Positions 1 to 5,508 of a DNA stretch of 5,508 nucleotides are shown here, one piece after another. Position numbers and translations under genes: made by a program. The stretch's first letter is position 1; each line of letters opens with the position of its first letter. This DNA comes from Candidatus Elarobacter sp. (GTDB lineage Bacteria > Vulcanimicrobiota > Vulcanimicrobiia > Vulcanimicrobiales > Vulcanimicrobiaceae), in assembly GCA_030150085.1 (NCBI GenBank), contig JASLGJ010000445.1, positions 1 to 5,508 on the forward strand, given 5' to 3'. The notes under the pieces were generated by a model. The model was not told the origin of the DNA. It saw only the letters and a program-made list of their open reading frames with translations, and did no database searches.

Positions 1-705
1 CGGGGTCGGCACCGTGACCGCGCCCGCGGCGGTGAACAGCGCGTAGACGTAGGTCTGGTGGGCCGCCAGCGCGGTCGGGCCGGCCGCGCCCGCGAACGTC
101 ACCGAGGTCGCGCCGCCGCCGACGGTCTGCGGGCCGAGGACCGTCTGCCACCCGGCCGCGGCGTTGGTCGGGTCGTAGGCGGCGACGTAGGCCGGGGTCG
201 GCGACGGGATGGACAGCATGCCCGGGCCGGCGGCCGGGAAGGTGAACGTGAAGCTCGGCGTGGCGCCGAAGGCGACGTTCGCGGCCGGGGTCAGGGTGAC
301 GTAGCCCAGGCCGGTGATCCCGCTCGCGCCGATCGCCTGCGGGAGCCGCTTGAGCGCGCTCAGCGCGGGCGTGTTGGCCGGCAGGCCGGCGTTCAGCGAG
401 ACCGCGATGGCCGTGCCCATGCCCGCGGAGGCGGCCGGGACGGAGACGCCGCCCGCCAGGCCGGTCGCGACGGCCGGGAAGGTCGCCGACGCCGGCTGCG
501 CGGCGGCGGTCAGGCTGGAGGTCTGCTGCTGCGGCACCGGGGTGGGCGTCGGCACCGGGGTCGCTACCGGTGCCGGGGTCGGCGTCGCTCCGACGGGCGG
601 CGGCCCGGGATTGGTCCCGCCGCCGCCTCCGCCTCCGCCGCAAGCCGGGAGGACAAACAGGGCGGAGCAAGCGGCCAGAACGGCACCGCGGCGCAAGAGG
701 CTCAT
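1..705 (-). CDS. Predicted lipoprotein with Gly/Pro-Thr stalk, 3'-truncated by window edge
   Basis: Reading the - strand from an ATG at 705-703 gives an open frame of 235 codons with no stop before the left edge, so the C-terminus is outside the window. The N-terminus is a lipoprotein signal: Arg5-Arg6, a hydrophobic stretch (about residues 8-19) and the lipobox L19-P20-A21-C22. Lipid attachment at Cys22 after signal peptidase II cleavage is expected. Eight consecutive Gly (23-30) follow, then a Pro/Thr/Val-rich stalk (about 33-58, with repeated TP and VP steps), three Gln (59-61), and then an Ala/Gly/Thr-rich region that looks beta-rich and contains short phrases such as FTFTFPAAGPG and YVAAYDP. 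This suggests a lipid-anchored extracytoplasmic domain held away from the membrane by a flexible linker. I do not recognise the domain and assign no function. There is no strong Shine-Dalgarno sequence; a weak purine patch (AAGATGGG) lies just upstream. The gene is transcribed divergently from ribBA. Confidence 0.8.
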   Translation of the reverse strand, partial: MSLLRRGAVLAACSALFVLPACGGGGGGGGTNPGPPPVGATPTPAPVATPVPTPTPVPQQQTSSLTAAAQPASATFPAVATGLAGGVSVPAASAGMGTAIAVSLNAGLPANTPALSALKRLPQAIGASGITGLGYVTLTPAANVAFGATPSFTFTFPAAGPGMLSIPSPTPAYVAAYDPTNAAAGWQTVLGPQTVGGGATSVTFAGAAGPTALAAHQTYVYALFTAAGAVTVPTP

Positions 706-800
706 GGACCCATCTTCGGCAGCTCGCTTACCGCGATGTAGAGGATCACATTTCGGCCCGACTTATCAACCGTTAAGCCTCGGTTGGGGTTGAAGCGCTC
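706..800. promoter_or_regulatory. Divergent intergenic region between lipoprotein gene and HTH-ribBA
   Basis: These 95 bp separate two divergent start codons and must hold the promoters of both genes unless transcription enters from further away. The stretch around 735-776 is the most A/T-rich in this half of the window, as expected of a promoter. I could not find a convincing -35/-10 pair with normal spacing on either strand. An in-frame stop (TAA, 774-776) bounds the HTH-ribBA frame upstream, so its start must be downstream of 776. The region lacks the length and conserved segments of an FMN (RFN) riboswitch. It contains the inverted repeat at 767-786 and ends inside the hairpin that spans the ribBA start codon. 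Confidence 0.5.
767..786. promoter_or_regulatory. Perfect inverted repeat CAACCG-N8-CGGTTG, candidate operator
   Basis: CAACCG (767-772) and CGGTTG (781-786) are exact reverse complements separated by 8 bp (TTAAGCCT). The element ends 14 bp before the GTG at 801. Its centre-to-centre arm spacing of 14 bp and dyad symmetry would suit a dimeric helix-turn-helix protein. The downstream gene itself begins with such a domain, so an autoregulatory operator is a reasonable inference. It could instead form a 6-bp RNA hairpin in the leader. A six-base match can also arise by chance, so confidence is limited. Confidence 0.4.
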
Positions 801-2215
<1,415 letters not shown>

Positions 2216-2216
<1 letters not shown>

Positions 2217-2710
2217 TGAAAAGCGAGAAGAGCGGCGCGCCGCTGCCCGACGCGAGCGGCAAGCGCTTCACGATCCTGGTGGCCGACTTCTACGCCGACC
2301 TGGCGGCGCAGCTCGAGGACGGCGCGCGGCGCGGCCTGCGCGACTGCGGGGTCGACGAGGACGCGATCGAGACCGTGCGCGTCCCCGGCTGCTTCGAGCT
2401 GCCGCTGGCCGCGCGGCGCCTGATCGCGGGCGGCAAGATCGACGGCGTGGTCGCGCTGGGCGTGGTGATCCGCGGCGACACGCCGCACTTCGACTTCGTC
2501 GCGGGCGAGTGCGCGCGCGGGATCATGGACGTGCAGCTCGCGACCTCGACCCCGATCGGCTTCGGGGTGCTGACCACCGAGAACCGCGCCCAGGCCGAGG
2601 AGCGCGCCGACCCCGCCCGCGGCGACAAAGGCTACGAGGCCGCCGTGGCCTGCGCGACCGTCGCCCTGATCGAGCCCAAGCGGCCGACGGCCCGGGTGGG
2701 GTTTCGCTAG
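2216..2710 (+). CDS. ribH: 6,7-dimethyl-8-ribityllumazine synthase (RibH)
   Basis: The product has 164 residues, close to the usual 150-160. RibH condenses 5-amino-6-ribitylamino-uracil with the butanone phosphate made by RibB, giving the immediate riboflavin precursor in the cytoplasm. Family members normally assemble as pentamers or 60-mer capsids. Visible landmarks are an aromatic residue in the substrate-binding N-terminal strand (VADFYADL, Phe25), VPGCFELP (56-63), VVIRGDTPHFDFV (83-95) with the catalytic His91, FGVLTTEN (116-123), and Arg130 in the expected phosphate-binding position. The DKGYEAA motif (137-143) is also typical. The GTG start at 2216-2218 shares its first base with the TAG stop of ribBA. 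GGAAG (2207-2211) lies 4 nt upstream, so translational coupling to ribBA is likely. The frame is open further upstream into ribBA, but that part is out of frame with the real RibA product. The first 15 or so residues are a non-conserved extension. Confidence 0.95.
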
Positions 2711-2821
2711 GAGACCGCTCGTACGGGTCGCCGGCCCCAGCCGCGGCGTGCGCTGAAAATCGGACATGCCGGCCGCGGCACGGTAGCGGGCCGGGAACCG
2801 CGCTTGCCGAAATCTTCGCGC
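2711..2821. other. Intergenic gap ribH-mtnA with GC-rich inverted repeat
   Basis: The 111-bp gap holds no credible gene. The self-palindromic octamer GCCGCGGC occurs at 2740-2747 and 2772-2779, so the copies can pair as an 8-bp stem with a 24-nt loop. GCCGGCC also occurs twice (2730-2736 and 2768-2774). No T-run follows, so this is not a classic intrinsic terminator. The only A/T-rich spot is TGAAAAT (2754-2760), and no clear promoter could be identified. Whether mtnA-holA is transcribed together with ribBA-ribH is therefore open. Confidence 0.45.
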
Positions 2822-3811
2822 ATGGAATCCATCTGGTTCGACGGTGACGCCGTCGGCTATCTCGATCAGCGCGCGCTGCCGCAGGCCGTGGAGCGCCGGC
2901 GCGCGACGACCGTCGACGACATCGTGAGCGCGATCGCGACGCTGGCCGTGCGCGGCGCGCCGGCGATCGGGATCTTCGGCGCCTACGGGGTCGCGCTGGC
3001 GGCCAAGCTGTACGCCGGCGACCGCGAGGCCTACGTGGCCGCCGCCGCGCGCATCCGCGCGACGCGGCCGACCGCCGTCAACCTGGCCTGGGCGATCGAC
3101 CAGGTGCTCAACGCGCCCGGCGCCGAGCTGGAAGCCGCGCGCGCGATCCACGAGGAGCAGCGCGCCGTCGACCGGCGCATCGGCGAGGCCGGGATCGACC
3201 TCTTCCCGGACAGCGGCAACGTGCTCACGCACTGCAACACCGGCCCCATCGCCACGGCCGGAGAGGGCACCGCGCTGGGCTGCTTCATCGCCGCGCACCG
3301 CGCCGGCAAGAAGCTCCACGTCTACGTCGACGAGACGCGCCCGCTCTTGCAGGGCGCGCGCCTGACGATGCTCGAGCTGCGCGAGGGCGGCGTGCCCTGC
3401 ACGCTGACGGTCGACAGCGCGGCCGCGATCACCATGCAGCGCAAGCAGATTCGCGCGGTGGTCGTCGGCGCCGACCGCATCGCGCGCAACGGCGACACCG
3501 CCAACAAGATCGGCACCTACGGCGTCGCGATTGCCGCGGCGTACCACGGCATCCCGTTCTACGTCGCCGCGCCGCGCTCGACGTTCGACTTCTCGATCGA
3601 ATCGGGCGAGCAGATCCCGATCGAGGAGCGCAAGCCCGACGAGGTCCGCATCGCCGCCGACGACCCGGTCTACAACCCGGCCTTCGACGTCACGCCGGGC
3701 CGGCTGATCGCCGGCTTCATCACCGAGTACGGCGTCATCGCGCCGCCCTATGCCGACGCCATCCCCGACCTCGCGACCCGACCCAACTTGGCCGCGCTCG
3801 CGCGCTCGTGA
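2822..3811 (+). CDS. mtnA: S-methyl-5-thioribose-1-phosphate isomerase (MtnA)
   Basis: From ATG 2822 the product has 329 residues, slightly shorter than the roughly 340-355 common in the family. MtnA converts methylthioribose-1-phosphate to methylthioribulose-1-phosphate in methionine salvage from methylthioadenosine. It belongs to the eIF2B-like / ribose-1,5-bisphosphate isomerase superfamily. Diagnostic motifs are LDQRALP (14-20), VRGAPAIG (43-50), TRPTAVNLAWAID (81-93), THCNTGPIATAGEGTALG with catalytic Cys138, VYVDETRPLLQGARL, and VGADRIARNGDTANKIGTYG with catalytic Asp218. The 80-residue Cys-to-Asp spacing matches the Bacillus enzyme (Cys160/Asp240). The C-terminal YNPAFDVTPGRLI and ITEYGVI are typical. 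ATG 2822 aligns best with family N-termini, but no good Shine-Dalgarno sequence precedes it. An in-frame TTG at 2804 would add six residues. The stop overlaps the holA start by 4 nt. Some MtnA-like enzymes act on related deoxyribose or ribose phosphates, so substrate is inferred from motifs. No other salvage gene is in view. Confidence 0.93.
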   Translation: MESIWFDGDAVGYLDQRALPQAVERRRATTVDDIVSAIATLAVRGAPAIGIFGAYGVALAAKLYAGDREAYVAAAARIRATRPTAVNLAWAIDQVLNAPGAELEAARAIHEEQRAVDRRIGEAGIDLFPDSGNVLTHCNTGPIATAGEGTALGCFIAAHRAGKKLHVYVDETRPLLQGARLTMLELREGGVPCTLTVDSAAAITMQRKQIRAVVVGADRIARNGDTANKIGTYGVAIAAAYHGIPFYVAAPRSTFDFSIESGEQIPIEERKPDEVRIAADDPVYNPAFDVTPGRLIAGFITEYGVIAPPYADAIPDLATRPNLAALARS

Positions 3812-4797
3812 AGTTCTACGACTTCCTCGACAAGCAACCCAAGCTCGACGGCCTGGTCGTGATCGAGGGCGAGGACACGATCCTCGCCCAGCGCGCGCTC
3901 GACGCCGTGCTCGATCGCCTGCTTCCGCCCGACATGCGCGCCCTCAACTGCGACACCTTCGACGGCCCGGCGACCGACGGGGTGGGGCGGGCGGTGGGCG
4001 ACGCGGTCAACGCCATGCCGTTCCTGGCCGAGCGGCGGGTCGTGGTGGTGCGCAACTGCCACCGCATGCGGGCCCAGCCGCGGCGCGACCTGTGGGCGGT
4101 GGCCGAGCGCGTCCCGGCCGGCAACACCCTGGTGCTCGAAGATCTCTTCGCGCCCAACAAGAAGACCAAGCCCGAGCCGTTCGGGGCAATGGCCGGGCGC
4201 AAGGCGACCCGCGTCGACACCACCCCCAACGCCGACGTGCGCGAGCGCTTCGTGCGCGAGACGCTCGCCCGCCTGGGCGCCAAGGCCCAGCCGCGCGTGA
4301 TCGCCGCCCTGGCCGAGGGCGACGCCGACCTGGGCGCGATCCAGAACGACCTCGAGAAGCTGGCCCTGGGCGGGGGGACGATCGGCATGGCCGACCTCGA
4401 GCGCGAGAGCCTGTCGGTCGAGGACCCCAAGGCCTGGCAGTACGCCAGCGCGGTGGTCGAGGGCCGGCCCGCCGACGCGCTGGCGATCGCCTTCGAGCTA
4501 TTCGCCAACGACCCGCGCGGCGCGGGCGTGCCGCTGGCCAGCGCCCTGGCCGGGGAGTTCGCGCTGCTCTGGGAGCTGGCCCGGCCCGGCGGCGGAGCCC
4601 TCCCGGCCCGCCACCGCTGGCGCGAGCGCATCCTGCGCCCGATCGCGCGCCGGGTCGGCGAACGGCGGGCCCGGGTGGGCTACGAGGCCGCCGTGCGGGG
4701 CTTCGAGGCGGTCGTGACGGGCCGGATCGACGACCCGCGCGCGATGATCGAGCTGCTGACGGCCGACCTGGCGGCCCGGCTTGCCTTCTCACGCTGA
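3808..4797 (+). CDS. holA: DNA polymerase III delta subunit (HolA), clamp loader
   Basis: The 329-residue product matches HolA in length (about 330-345) and overall pattern, though single motifs in this family are weak. The N-terminal AAA+-like domain opens with LVVIEGEDTILAQRALDAVL (about 16-35), equivalent to the family's YLLxGxDxxLxxEA region, and lacks a Walker A motif, as expected for delta. The segment around AMPFLAERRVVVVRN (69-83) corresponds to the sliding-clamp contact region and the following beta strand. LVLEDLFAPNKK, then ALAEGDADLGAIQNDLEKLAL, then the C-terminal collar helices (DALAIAFELFANDPRGAGVPLASALAGEF) follow the family order. Delta opens the beta sliding clamp during loading. 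The GTG start lies in a GTGA overlap with the mtnA stop, and there is no Shine-Dalgarno sequence, so translation probably depends on coupling to mtnA. In many bacteria holA adjoins rpsT; that gene is not next to it here. Confidence 0.87.
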   Translation: MKFYDFLDKQPKLDGLVVIEGEDTILAQRALDAVLDRLLPPDMRALNCDTFDGPATDGVGRAVGDAVNAMPFLAERRVVVVRNCHRMRAQPRRDLWAVAERVPAGNTLVLEDLFAPNKKTKPEPFGAMAGRKATRVDTTPNADVRERFVRETLARLGAKAQPRVIAALAEGDADLGAIQNDLEKLALGGGTIGMADLERESLSVEDPKAWQYASAVVEGRPADALAIAFELFANDPRGAGVPLASALAGEFALLWELARPGGGALPARHRWRERILRPIARRVGERRARVGYEAAVRGFEAVVTGRIDDPRAMIELLTADLAARLAFSR

Positions 4798-4924
4798 GGC
4801 GCCTGCCCCTCGAAACCAAAGGATTCCCCCGCGCGCGAGGCCAACGTCGCGCTCGGATCGTGGGTTCGCGTTACGCCTACCTACGCCGTCGCTCGCCTTC
4901 GGCTTTCGGAGAGGTCCCTCACGA
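4798..4924. other. Intergenic gap holA to lipoprotein gene, with small repeats and an RBS
   Basis: No gene is seen in these 127 bp. GCGCGA (4833-4838) and TCGCGC (4847-4852) form a perfect 6-bp stem with an 8-nt loop, but no T-run follows, so a terminator call would be weak. TACGCC occurs twice at a 10-bp step (4872-4877 and 4882-4887), which would put both copies on the same face of the helix. GGAGAGG (4908-4914) is a good Shine-Dalgarno sequence 10 nt before ATG 4925. The gap must separate holA expression from that of the lipoprotein gene, but I found no consensus promoter. Confidence 0.5.
4836..4856 (+). repeat. 21-nt exact copy of a ribBA segment (1952-1972)
   Basis: These 21 bases in the non-coding gap are identical to 1952-1972 within the RibA part of ribBA. 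They also overlap the hairpin at 4833-4852; the left arm of that hairpin is only partly inside the shared segment. Flanking bases differ on both sides. The identity could be chance in GC-rich DNA, a short duplication, or two members of a dispersed element. Confidence 0.6.
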
Positions 4925-5508
4925 ATGCGTAGTCTTCTCGCCCGTCTGGCCGTGCTGGGCGCGTTCGCCGTATCGATGTCCGCTTGCTCGAACGGGGCCG
5001 GCGGGACGTCGCTGCCGTTCTCCGGCCCGCCCAACAACGCCGGCGGCAATTCCGGCCTGCTCCAGACCGGGGCCAACGGCTCCGCGCTGCTGCGCTTCGT
5101 GCACGGCGCGCCCGACATCGGCGCGGTGGACGTCTGCGTCGACCAGGCCTCGGCCAGCGGCACCGCCTCGACGAAGATCGCCTACAAAAACGCTACGCCT
5201 AACCCGGTGGTGATCCCGTCCGGCATCGCGCACACGATTGCCGTGTACAACACGTTGACCATCAGCGGCACGTTCCCGGGCGAGCAGTGCGCCACCGCCC
5301 CCGGGCCGTTCTTCGGCTCCGCACCGATCGCTGTGACAACGCTCAACCCTGCTGCCAACTCGCGTAACTTCATCGTTCTGGGCGGCCGTTCGGGCAGCAC
5401 GCTAGGCCTCTACTATTACACTGGAACCGCATTCCCGAACTCGCCCGCAACACCTCAAGCACAAGGCTTCGACGCTTCTCCCACCTTCGGTAAGGTCGGC
5501 CTGGGTTA
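4925..5508 (+). CDS. Predicted lipoprotein with DUF4397-like domain, 3'-truncated by window edge
   Basis: From ATG 4925 the frame stays open for 194 codons to the right edge, so the C-terminus is missing. The signal peptide has Arg2 and Arg7, a hydrophobic core (about 8-17) and the lipobox M18-S19-A20-C21, predicting lipid attachment at Cys21. A Gly/Asn/Pro/Ser-rich linker (about 22-53) leads into a domain beginning ALLRFVHGAPDIGAVDVCVD (54-73). This matches the DUF4397 signature (typically a VHASPDAPAVDVYVDG-like strand), a beta-sandwich domain of surface proteins with no established activity. Cys71 and Cys122 could form a disulfide outside the cytoplasm. A strong Shine-Dalgarno sequence (GGAGAGG, 4908-4914) supports the start. 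From about 5310 onward the coding sequence becomes much less GC-rich than its neighbours and uses codons such as CTA, TAT, ACT, GGA and CAA. The family call rests on one motif region, so it is probable rather than certain. Confidence 0.8.
   Translation, partial: MRSLLARLAVLGAFAVSMSACSNGAGGTSLPFSGPPNNAGGNSGLLQTGANGSALLRFVHGAPDIGAVDVCVDQASASGTASTKIAYKNATPNPVVIPSGIAHTIAVYNTLTISGTFPGEQCATAPGPFFGSAPIAVTTLNPAANSRNFIVLGGRSGSTLGLYYYTGTAFPNSPATPQAQGFDASPTFGKVGLG

Noticed and set aside
540..640. Short GC-rich near-repeats (GGCACCGGGGTCG-like and CCGCCT-like units)
   Set aside because: They are explained by codons for the Pro/Thr stalk and Gly run of the lipoprotein; no spacer-repeat regularity suggests CRISPR or a mobile element.
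58..793. Overlapping + strand frames opposite the left-hand lipoprotein gene
   Set aside because: They lack any motif and are Arg/Gly-rich or mirror the low-complexity stalk; the - strand frame has a convincing lipoprotein signal and stalk.
4796..4811. GAGG...CCTC mini-hairpin right after the holA stop as a terminator
   Set aside because: Only 4 bp of stem and no T-run follow, so it is indistinguishable from chance.
3816..4819. Two long - strand frames opposite holA
   Set aside because: Both are Arg/Ser/Ala/Pro-rich shadows of holA with no domain or start signal.
3750..5213. 487-codon + strand frame overlapping mtnA, holA and the last lipoprotein gene
   Set aside because: The protein is mostly Arg, Gly, Pro and Ala, a typical GC-rich off-frame translation; holA in the other frame has the family pattern.

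Overview
This is a high-GC bacterial window (roughly 70% G+C or more by eye, with strong G/C preference at third codon positions). It holds a block of four conserved housekeeping genes on the + strand, flanked by two incomplete predicted lipoprotein genes. The taxon cannot be fixed from sequence alone. High GC, Gly- and Pro/Thr-rich lipoproteins and the unusual gene order would suit an uncultivated or little-studied lineage such as Eremiobacterota/WPS-2, but that is a guess. No mobile element, tRNA, rRNA or CRISPR array is visible.

Layout. Positions 1-705 (- strand) hold the N-terminal 235 codons of a lipoprotein with a lipobox, a run of eight Gly and a Pro/Thr stalk; its C-terminus lies outside the window. 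A 95-bp divergent intergenic region (706-800) follows. It carries a perfect 6+6 inverted repeat (767-786) and runs into a hairpin whose 3-nt loop is the GTG start codon of the next gene, followed by five T. Positions 801-2216 (+) encode an uninterrupted fusion of a Cro/C1-type (XRE) helix-turn-helix domain to a complete bifunctional RibBA (DHBP synthase plus GTP cyclohydrolase II). ribH (lumazine synthase, 2216-2710) starts on the last base of the ribBA stop codon. After a 111-bp gap come mtnA (methylthioribose-1-phosphate isomerase, 2822-3811) and, overlapping it by 4 nt, holA (DNA polymerase III delta subunit, 3808-4797). After a 127-bp gap with small repeats, a DUF4397-like lipoprotein gene starts at 4925 and runs off the right edge.

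How the genes relate. RibBA makes both precursors of the riboflavin pathway: 3,4-dihydroxy-2-butanone-4-phosphate, and the pyrimidine that RibD processes. RibH joins the butanone phosphate to the processed pyrimidine to give 6,7-dimethyl-8-ribityllumazine, so ribBA-ribH is a functional pair; ribD and ribE must lie elsewhere. mtnA (methionine salvage) and holA (replication clamp loader) are joined by overlap, not by an evident shared pathway.

The most notable feature is the DNA-binding domain fused to RibBA, directly downstream of two palindromic elements and with no recognisable FMN riboswitch. This suggests, as inference only, an enzyme that regulates its own riboflavin operon. An internal ATG with a Shine-Dalgarno-like sequence at the domain junction could additionally yield a plain RibBA isoform.
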